A model generated the notes under the pieces. The model did not search any database, was not told the DNA's origin, and was given only the letters and a program-made list of their open reading frames with translations. Below, piece after piece: positions 24,275-32,923 of a stretch of 64,000 nt of DNA (the first letter of the stretch is position 1; every line of letters starts with the position of its first letter). The stretch lies in assembly GCF_014109725.1 (NCBI RefSeq), contig NZ_CP058554.1:4278001-4342000 (forward strand). Direction: 5' to 3'. This DNA comes from Comamonas piscis (lineage in GTDB: Bacteria > Pseudomonadota > Gammaproteobacteria > Burkholderiales > Burkholderiaceae_C). The position numbers and the translations under genes were made by a program.

Positions 24275-26626
24275 ATGGCCGCGCCCTCCTTCTCGCTCAG
24301 CCGCACCCAACTGCGTTGGTTGGAGTGGCTGCTGCTGTCCGCGCTGCTGCTGGGCCTAGTGGCCTGGGCCAGCCTGCGTGAGCAGCCCCGCATCATCAAC
24401 ACCTTTGTGCAGGACGTCACCGGCTGGCTCAGCGCACCCGAGCCCAGGGATGACATCGCCATCGTGGCCATTGACGATGCCAGCCTGCAGAGCGTCGGAC
24501 GCTGGCCCTGGCGCCGCGCCGTCCATGCGCAGCTGATCGATCGCATTGCGGCCCAGCGCCCCAAGGCCTTGGGGGTGGACGTGCTGTTCAGCGAACCTGA
24601 CCGGCAACACCCCGAGGACGATGCACAACTGGCCCAGGCCATTGCCCAGGCCGGCAACGTGGTGCTGCCGGTGGACTGGCGCATGGCCAGTGTGGACATC
24701 GGCGCCGAACTGCCGCTGGCCAGCTTGCGCAATGCCGCGCGCCAGCTGGGCCATGTCAATGTCACGGTCGATGACGACGGCGTGATACGCCGCTACTTTG
24801 GCGCCCAAGGGGAGAACACCGGCCCCTGGCCCCACTTCAGCATTGCCATGCTCTGCGCCAGCGGCCAGAGCCACCGCCTCTGCCAGGGCACCCGCCCGCC
24901 GGAGCCCGGTGAGCAGTGGGAGCAGCGCTCGCCCGAGATCTTCAACTTTGCGAAGGGCGACCGGCCCTATGCGATGTACTCGGCCGAAGATGTGCTGACG
25001 GGGCGCATCCCGGAGGACGCCTTTCGCGGCAAGTACGTTCTGCTGGGCGCCACCGCCTCAGGGCTCGGCGATTATTTTGCCAGCCCGGCCCGGCCCTCCT
25101 CCCGCCATATCGCGGGCGTGGAGCTGATTGCCCATGCACTGGATTCGCAGCTGTCGGGCCAGCATGTGCATGCGGCATCGCTGCGGGGCAATATGGCAAT
25201 CAACCTGGTTGCCATCGTGCTGGCCTTGATGGCGATTGCGATGCTGGGCCCCATGGCGGGGCTGCTGGCCCAGATCATGGTCGCTGTCGGCTTGCTGGCG
25301 CTGTGCCTGGCGCTGCGCAGCTGGGTCGGTTTGCAGCTGGCGCCCGGGGCGGCGCTGGTGGGCCTCTTGGTGATCTACCCGATCTGGAGCTGGCGGCGAC
25401 TGAGCGCGGCCGCGCAGTTTTTGCAGCAGGAGATGCATAACCTGCGCGCTGCGCTGGACACCACCAGCGCCCCGCAGCGCAATGGCATGCTGATGGACGA
25501 TTTTCTGGAGCGCCGCATCAAGGCCGTGGAGACCGCCACCGACACCCTGCGCCAGATGCACGGCTTTGTGCGCGACACCTTGCGCCAGATCCCCTCGCCG
25601 ACCTTTGTGGTGGACCCGCTGGGCATGGTCAGCCTGCACAACGCCGCTGCCGACAGCTACCTGCACAACCTGGGCATGCCTAGCCAGGGCTTGATCGCCA
25701 TCCAGTCGGCGCTGAATGGTATGCGCCTCAAGGCTTCAGGCCAGGTGCTGTCCTTTGCCAGCGCCGAACAATTACGCACCCTCCCCGCTGAATGCGAAGT
25801 GCTTGATCGCGAGGACCACGCCTGGCTGCTGCTGGCCGAAGCCTTCCGCGCGCCGGCACCGGCTGGCTGGTTGCTGATGCTGGTGGACCTGACGGAGCTG
25901 CACAAGGCCCAGCAGCAGCGCGACCAGGCGCTGCGCTTTATCTCGCACGATTTTCGCTCGCCCCAGGCCTCCATCATTACCTTGCTGGAGATGTACAAGG
26001 AGTTCCCTGGCCAGATGAGCGAGGCCGAACTGCACCAGAAAATCAACCGCCTGGCCCAGCAATCGCTGGAGATGGCCGAGAGCTTTGTGCAGTTGGCATC
26101 GGCGCAGTCACAGGCCATGCAGCGGCAGCTGCTCAACCTGGATGTGCTGCTGCAGGAGGCGGTGGACGACTGCTGGGCCAAGGCCTCGGAGAAAAAGATC
26201 CAGGTGCGCTACCTGCCCGGGGCGCTAGAGGCCGCCGAGACCGATATTGCCTGCGTGGGCGACCGCTCCTTGCTGCAGCGCTGCTTTGTCAACCTGCTCA
26301 GCAATGCCATCAAATACAGCCCCAGCGGCACGGTGGTGGAGGCAGGCATTGCCGATGATGGCGACTACTGGCTGGTGGAAGTGCGCGACCAGGGCTTTGG
26401 CATGACGCAGGAGCAACTGGACAAACTCTTCCAGCCCTTCCACCGCTTTCACCAAAACAGCCAGCCACAGATCGCCGGCATCGGCCTGGGCCTGAGTTTT
26501 GTGCAAACCGTGGTGCTGCGCCACCAGGGCTTTGTCCGCGTGACCAGCGAAGTCAACGAAGGCTCTTGCTTCAGTCTGCATTTGCCCAAGGCGCCAGGCA
26601 CGCAGCCTGAATTGACACAGCCATAG
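24275..26626 (+). CDS. CHASE2-domain sensor histidine kinase
   Basis: A 783-residue membrane kinase. One N-terminal membrane helix (WLEWLLLSALLLGLVAWASL) precedes a periplasmic CHASE2 domain (about 50-290, starting DIAIVAIDDASLQSVGRWPW and including GVDVLFSEPDR and GKYVLLGATASGLGDYF). Three further membrane helices follow (about 305-375), then a PAS-like region, a HisKA domain with phospho-acceptor His near 558 in FISHDFRSP, and a HATPase domain (NLLSNAIKYS near 673, GIGLGLSFVQ near 735). It is the sensor of the three-gene module and ends 8 bp from the convergent MFS gene. The stimulus is unknown. Confidence 0.93.
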   Translation: MAAPSFSLSRTQLRWLEWLLLSALLLGLVAWASLREQPRIINTFVQDVTGWLSAPEPRDDIAIVAIDDASLQSVGRWPWRRAVHAQLIDRIAAQRPKALGVDVLFSEPDRQHPEDDAQLAQAIAQAGNVVLPVDWRMASVDIGAELPLASLRNAARQLGHVNVTVDDDGVIRRYFGAQGENTGPWPHFSIAMLCASGQSHRLCQGTRPPEPGEQWEQRSPEIFNFAKGDRPYAMYSAEDVLTGRIPEDAFRGKYVLLGATASGLGDYFASPARPSSRHIAGVELIAHALDSQLSGQHVHAASLRGNMAINLVAIVLALMAIAMLGPMAGLLAQIMVAVGLLALCLALRSWVGLQLAPGAALVGLLVIYPIWSWRRLSAAAQFLQQEMHNLRAALDTTSAPQRNGMLMDDFLERRIKAVETATDTLRQMHGFVRDTLRQIPSPTFVVDPLGMVSLHNAAADSYLHNLGMPSQGLIAIQSALNGMRLKASGQVLSFASAEQLRTLPAECEVLDREDHAWLLLAEAFRAPAPAGWLLMLVDLTELHKAQQQRDQALRFISHDFRSPQASIITLLEMYKEFPGQMSEAELHQKINRLAQQSLEMAESFVQLASAQSQAMQRQLLNLDVLLQEAVDDCWAKASEKKIQVRYLPGALEAAETDIACVGDRSLLQRCFVNLLSNAIKYSPSGTVVEAGIADDGDYWLVEVRDQGFGMTQEQLDKLFQPFHRFHQNSQPQIAGIGLGLSFVQTVVLRHQGFVRVTSEVNEGSCFSLHLPKAPGTQPELTQP

Positions 26627-26634
26627 AACGGCGC

Positions 26635-27888
26635 TCAGTGCAGTTCTTTGCCCTTGAGTTCAGGAATCAACCACACCGTCGCCAGCGCATCCAGCACATA
26701 GATGGCCGCCAACAGGCCAATCGCCATCTGGAACGAGTACTGCGCGGCAATCGCACCAATCACCACCGGGCCGGCACCGCCCACCGCACGGCCAATGTTG
26801 AACAGCACGTTCTGCGCCGTGGCGCGGGCTTCGGTCGGATAGGCTTCGCTCATCAACGCGCCAAAGCCGCCCATCATGCCGTTGACGAACATGCCCATCA
26901 GCGCACCAGCCCAGAGCATGGTGATCGGGTCGTTGAGCTGGGAATAGAACAGCACCATGATGGCGGCACCCGCCTGGAACAGCAGAAAACTCGGCTTTCG
27001 GCCAATGCGGTCGGCCAGCTGGCCAAAGATCCAGATGCCGGCCATCATGCCCAGGATGGTAACGGCGGTCCATAGCGCGGACTTGGTCAGGTTGAAGCCC
27101 AGTTTGTTGGCCAAAAATGCCGGCATCCAGATCATGATGCCGTAGTAGCCAAAGTTCTGGACCGAGGTCAGCACCGCAATACCGACGCTGATGCGGGTGG
27201 TGGCACGGTCCTTGACCAGCAGCTTGAAGCACTGCAGCACCGACTGCTTTTTCTCCTGGCTGCGCACAAACACCTCGGGCTCATGCAGGCGGTTGCGGAT
27301 GAACCAGGCCACAAAAGCGGGGATCACGCCCACCAGGAACATGCCGCGCCAGCCGATATAGGGCAGCAACAAGGGCGTGAGCAAGGCTGCGCCCAGCACC
27401 CCGACCTGCCAGCCCAGCGCCACATAGGACGAGACACGGGCGCGGTAGCGCGCAGGCCAGGCCTCGGCCGCCAGCGCCATGCCAATACCGAACTCGCCAC
27501 CCAGGCCAATGCCGGCAATGGTGCGGTAGATCAGCAGATCCCAATAGCCTTGCGCAAACGCACACAGGCCCGTGAACACCGCAAACAGCACAATGGTCCA
27601 GGTCAGCACGCGGATGCGGCCATAGCGGTCGCTGAGCATGCCGAACACAATCCCGCCGAAGACAGCGCCGATCAAGGTCCAGGTGACCAGGGAGCCGGCC
27701 TGGGCCGCCGTCAGCCCCAGGTCTTCGCGGATGGCGCTGAGCATGAAGCCCAGGATCAACAGGTCAAAGCCATCCATGGCATAGCCGACGGCCGAGCCAG
27801 CCAGGGCCTTCCAGCCATAGCGATTGACGACATCGGAAGAGGTGGACGCGGTGCCTGAGGCGGCAGACGCAGCAGCGGGAGAAGACAT
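26635..27888 (-). CDS. MFS transporter, aromatic acid/metabolite:H+ symporter type
   Basis: A 417-residue protein with 12 predicted membrane helices. The MFS loop 2-3 motif is GMLSDRYGRIRVL and its mirror in the second half is GQLADRIGRKPSF; YGWKALAGSAVGYAMDGFDL at the start is typical of the AAHS/sialic-acid-type MFS branch, and GLGGEFGIGMALAAEAWPA matches helix 4-5 of that branch. The frame is open to 27954, but the ATG at 27888 starts the recognisable protein. The substrate is probably an organic acid and cannot be named. It is monocistronic, convergent with the CHASE2 kinase gene. Confidence 0.88.
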   Translation of the reverse strand: MSSPAAASAASGTASTSSDVVNRYGWKALAGSAVGYAMDGFDLLILGFMLSAIREDLGLTAAQAGSLVTWTLIGAVFGGIVFGMLSDRYGRIRVLTWTIVLFAVFTGLCAFAQGYWDLLIYRTIAGIGLGGEFGIGMALAAEAWPARYRARVSSYVALGWQVGVLGAALLTPLLLPYIGWRGMFLVGVIPAFVAWFIRNRLHEPEVFVRSQEKKQSVLQCFKLLVKDRATTRISVGIAVLTSVQNFGYYGIMIWMPAFLANKLGFNLTKSALWTAVTILGMMAGIWIFGQLADRIGRKPSFLLFQAGAAIMVLFYSQLNDPITMLWAGALMGMFVNGMMGGFGALMSEAYPTEARATAQNVLFNIGRAVGGAGPVVIGAIAAQYSFQMAIGLLAAIYVLDALATVWLIPELKGKELH

Positions 27889-27927
27889 GGAAAGCGCTTT
27901 GTAGTAGGTTTTATGACAGCTGCGCCC

Positions 27928-27954
27928 ACAAAAATGCCGCACAGACGGCGGCAT
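27928..27954 (-). terminator. Rho-independent terminator downstream of hemW
   Basis: Inverted repeat ATGCCGC / GCGGCAT (27934-27940 and 27948-27954) with a 7-base loop, followed on the minus strand by TTTTT. It lies about 110 bp beyond the hemW stop and just upstream of the MFS gene. Confidence 0.7.
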
Positions 27955-28064
27955 GGTTTGATTGGCAGCGGGCGCTATTGTGCGCGATATCTATACGCTC
28001 TGCGTAGAAGCTGCGCAGTCCACCTATTGACCAGTCGGTAAAACTCTGCGCTTTCGCGCTCTGC

Positions 28065-29306
28065 TCAGGCCAGAAACAGCTCCTGCAGGTCATTCAGAAA
28101 ATCAAAACCACGCTCTGTGGGGGTCACTTTCTGAAAATCGAGTGTGATCAGGCCCTTGGCTTCGGCCGCATGCAAGGCCTTGGCGATGGAGCTGAGCGGC
28201 AGGCCGGTGCGGTCCAGGTAGTCTTGCAGCGCAAAGCCATCACGCAAACGCAGGGCGTTGAGCATGAACTCGAAGGGCAGATCGGCACGCTTGACCTCGT
28301 CATCCTGCGCCAGCGCATGGCCCTGCAGCGCCTGGGTCATGTAGCGGGCCGGGTCGCGCAAGCGCACTTGGCGCACCACGCGGTGGGCAAAGCTCAGCTT
28401 GCTATGGGCGCCAGCCCCAATGCCCAGGTAGTCACCAAACAGCCAATAGTTGCTGTTGTGCACGCTGGCATGGCCGGGTTTGGCATAGGCCGATACCTCA
28501 TAGCGCCCCATGCCGGCCTGGGCGGTGCGCGCGGTGATCTGGTCGAGCATCGCATAGGCCACATCGTCCTCGGGCACCGCAGGCGGGTACTTGGCGAAGA
28601 AGGTGTTGGGCTCGATGGTCAGGTGGTAGATGGAGATATGCGGCGGCGCAAAGCTCAGCGCTATATCCAGATCCCGCTCCAGGTCCTGAGGCGTCTGGCC
28701 CGGCAGGGCATACATCAGGTCAAGGTTGAAGGTCTCGAAGCTGGCAGCCGCTTCTTCAACCGCCGCCATCGCCTGCGCACCGTTGTGCACGCGGCCGATG
28801 GCCTCCAGAAAGCGGTCATCAAAACTCTGCACCCCAATCGACAAGCGGGTAATGCCCGCGCCCCGGAAGGCCCGAAACCGGTCTTTCTCAAAGGTGCCGG
28901 GGTTCGCCTCCATGGTGATCTCGCAACCGGCTTCCACCCGCAGGCGGGCGCGGATGGCCGAGATCAGCCGGTCAATCGACTCGGGCGCAAACAGGCTGGG
29001 CGTGCCGCCGCCCAGAAAAATACTGTGGATGCTGCGGCCCCAGATCAGCGGTAGCGCCTGCTCCAGGTCGGCGATCAGCGCATCGATGTAGCGCTCCTCG
29101 GGCACGGCATGGCGGCCATCCCGGGCTTCATGCGAATTGAAATCGCAGTAGGGGCACTTTTTGATGCACCAGGGCAGATGCACATAGAGCGACAAAGGCG
29201 GCAGGCTGGGCAGCTGCAAGGTGCCCGGGCGCATGTAGTGCTGGATATCGCGTTGCACCACCGGCTCGGCGCTGGGCGCAGACTGCAGCGGAATATGCAC
29301 CGCCAT
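28065..29306 (-). CDS. hemW: HemW, radical SAM heme chaperone
   Basis: A 413-residue radical SAM protein. The cluster motif CIKKCPYCDF (CxxxCxxC, then Phe) follows LSLYVHLPW; downstream motifs FLGGGTPSLF, ITMEANPGTF, RLSIGVQSF and NLDLMYALPGQT fit the coproporphyrinogen-dehydrogenase-like group. The single CxxxCxxC without the extra cysteine of HemN argues for HemW, which inserts heme into proteins rather than decarboxylating coproporphyrinogen. It follows rdgB by 1 bp, a common pairing in betaproteobacteria. Confidence 0.92.
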   Translation of the reverse strand: MAVHIPLQSAPSAEPVVQRDIQHYMRPGTLQLPSLPPLSLYVHLPWCIKKCPYCDFNSHEARDGRHAVPEERYIDALIADLEQALPLIWGRSIHSIFLGGGTPSLFAPESIDRLISAIRARLRVEAGCEITMEANPGTFEKDRFRAFRGAGITRLSIGVQSFDDRFLEAIGRVHNGAQAMAAVEEAAASFETFNLDLMYALPGQTPQDLERDLDIALSFAPPHISIYHLTIEPNTFFAKYPPAVPEDDVAYAMLDQITARTAQAGMGRYEVSAYAKPGHASVHNSNYWLFGDYLGIGAGAHSKLSFAHRVVRQVRLRDPARYMTQALQGHALAQDDEVKRADLPFEFMLNALRLRDGFALQDYLDRTGLPLSSIAKALHAAEAKGLITLDFQKVTPTERGFDFLNDLQELFLA

Positions 29307-29307
29307 C

Positions 29308-29943
29308 TCAGTCCTTCGGCGCAGCAGCCACCAGCGGCGTACCGGCCAGCCAGCTTTCTTGCAGCAAGGCCATCATCAGCCGCGACGAGCGGCCCCGGTG
29401 ACTGTGCGCATGCTTGACCTCGGTGGCCATCTGCGCAAAAGTCATGCCCAGCGCGGGAATCAGCAGCACCGGATCAAAGCCAAAGCCGCCATCGCCCAGC
29501 GGCTCGGTCGTGATCTCCGCAGCCACGCGGCCAACGGCGACCAGCGGTTCCGGGTCCTTGGGATGGCGCACCGCTACCAGGGTGCTGACCATCGCGGCGC
29601 GGCGGTCGCTCAGGCCGGCCATTTGCTCCAGCAAGGCGCGCACATTGTTGTCGTCGCTTTTCTCATAGCCAAACTGCGTGCAGTAGTAGGCGGTATCAAC
29701 GCCGGGCAGGCCGCCAAACGCCGCCACACACAGACCGGCATCGTCGGCAATGGCTGGCAGCCCGGTGCGCTCCGACGCAAACCGGGCCTTGCTCAGCGCG
29801 TTCTCCAAAAAGGTGCCATAGGGCTCGGGCGCCTCGCCCTCCATCAACGTACCCTGGGGCAGCAACTGCACGCCCAGGGGCGCAAACATGGCCTGCAGCT
29901 CGGCAAGTTTGCCTTGGTTGTTGGAAGCAAGAACGATTTTCAT
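29308..29943 (-). CDS. rdgB: RdgB/Ham1-family XTP/dITP diphosphatase
   Basis: A 211-residue protein that starts KIVLASNNQGKLAELQAMF (phosphate-binding strand and helix), then EPYGTFLENALSKARFASE, the active-site acidic segment AIADDAGLCVAAFGG, and the late GDGGFGFDPVLLIP. These are the family hallmarks. It hydrolyses deaminated purine triphosphates (ITP, dITP, XTP) to monophosphates and so protects DNA. It precedes hemW on the same strand. In many relatives the RNase PH gene rph sits directly upstream; it is absent here. Confidence 0.95.
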   Translation of the reverse strand: MKIVLASNNQGKLAELQAMFAPLGVQLLPQGTLMEGEAPEPYGTFLENALSKARFASERTGLPAIADDAGLCVAAFGGLPGVDTAYYCTQFGYEKSDDNNVRALLEQMAGLSDRRAAMVSTLVAVRHPKDPEPLVAVGRVAAEITTEPLGDGGFGFDPVLLIPALGMTFAQMATEVKHAHSHRGRSSRLMMALLQESWLAGTPLVAAAPKD

Positions 29944-30003
29944 GGAACGGCACCAGCAGCTGCGCCCGCCATAGCGCGTGCGGCCCGCTGCTTTTTCAAG
30001 AAG

Positions 30004-30040
30004 CTAAAAACAGGCATGGCGGCCTTACAGCCGCCATGCC
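30004..30040 (-). terminator. Strong rho-independent terminator after the PP2C gene
   Basis: Perfect 11-bp inverted repeat GGCATGGCGGC / GCCGCCATGCC (30013-30023 and 30030-30040) with a 6-base loop, followed on the minus strand by TGTTTTTAGC. It separates the kinase-phosphatase operon from rdgB-hemW. Confidence 0.85.
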
Positions 30041-30091
30041 GAGAACAGCGCCAATTATCGGCTGCTCTGCAAAGCGCAGTGCGCGCCGGGC

Positions 30092-30937
30092 TTATGCCGC
30101 TGGCGTATCAGGCTTGGGCTCGGCACGTAGCTTGCCCTCGGCATCCAGGTCATGCGCCGGCGGCAAGGTGTCGCTCACAGGCTCCTCCGATTCAAAGCGC
30201 TCGGCACCGGGCATCTCCCATTCCATCGCCACGGCGGTGACGTTGTCGCTGGTGGCACCGGCCTTGCGCAGTGCGGCATCGATCAGATCGGGGATGGCAC
30301 GCGAGACCGACTTGTTGGCCAGCTCGCGGGCAATCACGGTCTCGGAGACACTGCTCCACAGGCCATCGGAGCAAAGCATGATGCGGTCGCTGCGGTGCAT
30401 CTCGGTGGGGCCGGCCACATCAAAGAAGGGGCGCGAGGGGCTGCCCAGGCAAGTGAACAACACATTGCGGTTGAAGCGCTCAGGACTGATGCTGGTGACG
30501 CCAGAGCCGCGCAGCTCCATGTACGAGTGGTCCCGCGTGCGGGCCATCACCTTGCCATTGCGCACCAGATACAGGCGCGAGTCGCCGCAATGCACCCACC
30601 AGATATTGCCATCCTGCACCACCGAGGCCACCAAGGTCGTGCGGGGCGGGTCATCCATGCTGTTGGCAATGGCGTACTTCAGGATATTGTGGTGCGCCGA
30701 GAGCAGCGCGTTCTCGAGGAACTCGGCCGGATCCTCCAGCTTGGGGCGCGCCAGGCGCTGAAAATCCAGCGACACGGTCTGCAGGGCCAGTTGGGCGGCC
30801 ACCTCTCCCTCGGGGTGCCCTCCCATGCCATCGGCCACGACAAACAGACAGGCTTCCTTGGTATAGCTATACCCCATCCTGTCTTCGTTTTTTTCCCGCC
30901 CTCCCTTGCGGCTGAGCTGGAAGACCGAGAACTTCAT
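30092..30937 (-). CDS. PP2C-family Ser/Thr protein phosphatase
   Basis: A 281-residue phosphatase with the PP2C metal motifs: GGREKNEDR, FVVADGMGGHPEG, WWVHCGDSRLYL, DRIMLCSDGLW, and ATSDNVTAVAMEW near the C-terminus. The last 40 residues are an acidic, disordered tail. It removes phosphate from Ser/Thr residues and probably opposes the kinase whose gene overlaps its start by 4 bp (ATGA-type overlap at 30934-30937). Both are soluble and cytoplasmic by sequence. Confidence 0.92.
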   Translation of the reverse strand: MKFSVFQLSRKGGREKNEDRMGYSYTKEACLFVVADGMGGHPEGEVAAQLALQTVSLDFQRLARPKLEDPAEFLENALLSAHHNILKYAIANSMDDPPRTTLVASVVQDGNIWWVHCGDSRLYLVRNGKVMARTRDHSYMELRGSGVTSISPERFNRNVLFTCLGSPSRPFFDVAGPTEMHRSDRIMLCSDGLWSSVSETVIARELANKSVSRAIPDLIDAALRKAGATSDNVTAVAMEWEMPGAERFESEEPVSDTLPPAHDLDAEGKLRAEPKPDTPAA

Positions 30938-31926
30938 TTGGTTTGGCCTCCGCCCACGCGCTTTTTGGTATCGCTGACCAGCGAATCTATCGACATACGA
31001 ACCTTCTCGGAGACTGTCAGTTTGGTATAGCGGCGCTCATCCTCACGCGCCAGTTCTTTTTGCAACAGGAACACCGACTGCGGCCGGGCTTGCGGGTCGA
31101 GGGCCATGCACCACTCCACCAGCTCAATCAGATTGTCCGAATAAACGCCGCGCACCTTGGACATCGCCAAGCCGAGACGGTCTTTCTCCTGGCGCTTGGG
31201 TGCATCATTGGGCGGAATGCCCTGCATGCAGGCATAGATGCAGGCGCCAATCGCGTAGATATCGGTCCAGGGGCCCAAGGACATGTCACGGCGGTACATC
31301 TCGGGGGCGGCAAAGCCGGGCGTGTACATGGGGCGGACAAAGTTGCCCTCCTTGCTCAGTACTTCGCGGGCGGCGCCAAAATCGATCATCACCGCCTTGT
31401 TGTCGTCGGTGATGAAGATGTTGGCCGGCTTGATATCGAGGTGCAGCATCTTGTGCTGGTGCACGATGCGCAGACCGCGCAGCACCTCGTCAAACAAGGA
31501 GCGGATGGTGGACTCGCGGAAGACCTTGGCCTCCTTCAGATCGCGCGCCGTGACGACAAAATCCTGCAAGGTGGCCCCTTGCAGATAGTTCATCACCATG
31601 TAGACGGTGTCGTTTTCTCGAAAGAAGTTGTAAACACTGACAACGGAGGAATGCGAGATCTGGGCCAGCGCGCGGCCTTCTTCGAAGAAGCTCTTTAGAC
31701 CCAAACGGTACAGCGACAGCTTGTCGGGCTCGATGCTGGGCGACAGCGAACCGGGCGCCCGCGTGGCCAGGCTGGACGGCAGATACTCCTTGATCGCCAC
31801 TTGCTGGCCATCAGGCGAAAACGCCAGATAGACCACCCCGAACCCCCCCGCCGATATGCGCCGCACGATCCGGTAGCCACCGATGACGGTATTGGCTGGT
31901 AGCGGCGCTGGCTTTACTTTTGACAT
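30934..31926 (-). CDS. Hanks-type Ser/Thr protein kinase
   Basis: A 330-residue soluble kinase. The glycine loop is RISAGGFGVVYLA, the ATP-anchoring Lys is K46 in VAIKEYLP, the catalytic loop reads LHLDIKPANIF and the metal-binding loop is MIDFGAAREV; the activation segment contains PGFAAPEMYRRD. The usual HRD is HLD, which occurs in a bacterial subset without the regulatory Arg, so activation-loop control is probably different. There is no membrane helix or PASTA repeat. The frame is open to 31980, but the ATG at 31926 is the family-like start. It is coupled to the PP2C gene; the two form a reversible phosphorylation pair. Confidence 0.9.
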   Translation of the reverse strand: MSKVKPAPLPANTVIGGYRIVRRISAGGFGVVYLAFSPDGQQVAIKEYLPSSLATRAPGSLSPSIEPDKLSLYRLGLKSFFEEGRALAQISHSSVVSVYNFFRENDTVYMVMNYLQGATLQDFVVTARDLKEAKVFRESTIRSLFDEVLRGLRIVHQHKMLHLDIKPANIFITDDNKAVMIDFGAAREVLSKEGNFVRPMYTPGFAAPEMYRRDMSLGPWTDIYAIGACIYACMQGIPPNDAPKRQEKDRLGLAMSKVRGVYSDNLIELVEWCMALDPQARPQSVFLLQKELAREDERRYTKLTVSEKVRMSIDSLVSDTKKRVGGGQTK

Positions 31927-31998
31927 AGTTTGATGAACAACGCAGGTATATGAGAAGCCTGATAATGAGCGCGATTGCAAGCAACCTCATACAGTCCT

Positions 31999-32910
31999 AT
32001 GCCAGTTTACAGCATGACAGGCTATGCCTCTGTCCAGCAAAGCATCCCACCTGACGGTGACAACCATGCTCCCTCCCTCTGGCGCGTCGGACTGGAAATT
32101 CGCTCGGTTAACAGCCGATTTCTCGATTTATCTTTTAAGCTTCCGGAAGACCTCAGAAGCTGCGAACCACAGTTACGCTCTCTTGTAGATAATAGTCTGA
32201 AGCGCGGCAAGGTGGAAGTACGGCTGTTGGTCAACAGCGAACAAGCGTCCAGCGTGCCCGTCGCATCGCCCCGTCTGCTGCAGCAGCTGGGCAGCTTCCA
32301 GGACACCGTCAAGGCTTGGTTGCCCGCGGCGCAAGCCTTCTCTGTGGCAGAAGTACTACGCCTGAGCGGCAGTGGCAGCATCGAGCTGCCCGACAACTGG
32401 GCCGAGCGCGTGTCTGCCTTGTGCCAAGAAGCCCTCAAGACCCTGCTCGACGCCCGCCAACGCGAAGGCAAGCGCTTGGCCGACATGCTGCAAGACCGCG
32501 TCAAGCAGTTGCGCCAACTGGCCGACCAGGCCGAGCCGCTGATCCCCGAACTCGTCAAACAGCAAAAGCAGCGCTTTTTGGAACGCTGGCAGGAAGCGAT
32601 GGCGCTGAGCGCCGGCAGCGTCTCGCCCGAGGCCGCCCAAGACCGCGCACTGACCGAAGCGACCTCGTTTGCGATCCGCATCGATGTAGCCGAAGAAGTC
32701 ACCCGCCTGCGTTCGCACCTGGAAGAAATCAGCCGCCTGCTCAGCAAGGGCGGCGACATCGGCAAGCGCCTGGATTTCCTGATCCAGGAGCTGCACCGCG
32801 AGGCCAACACCCTGGGCTCCAAATCTGCTGCGCTCGACCTGACCCGCATCAGCGTGGACATGAAGGTCCTGATCGAGCAGATGCGCGAGCAAGTGCAAAA
32901 CATCGAATAA
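31999..32910 (+). CDS. yicC: YicC/YloC-family endoribonuclease
   Basis: A 303-residue protein opening MPVYSMTGYASVQQ and containing LEIRSVNSRFLDLSFKLPED and the C-terminal DIGKRLDFLIQELHREANTL, all typical of YicC. Recent work on relatives shows an RNA endonuclease or adaptor activity in mRNA and sRNA turnover. The ATG at 31999 is preferred to the upstream in-frame codon at 31975. It is divergent from the kinase gene and 13 bp upstream of gmk, as in other Burkholderiales. Confidence 0.92.
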   Translation: MPVYSMTGYASVQQSIPPDGDNHAPSLWRVGLEIRSVNSRFLDLSFKLPEDLRSCEPQLRSLVDNSLKRGKVEVRLLVNSEQASSVPVASPRLLQQLGSFQDTVKAWLPAAQAFSVAEVLRLSGSGSIELPDNWAERVSALCQEALKTLLDARQREGKRLADMLQDRVKQLRQLADQAEPLIPELVKQQKQRFLERWQEAMALSAGSVSPEAAQDRALTEATSFAIRIDVAEEVTRLRSHLEEISRLLSKGGDIGKRLDFLIQELHREANTLGSKSAALDLTRISVDMKVLIEQMREQVQNIE

Positions 32911-32923
32911 GAAGAAGACCCCC

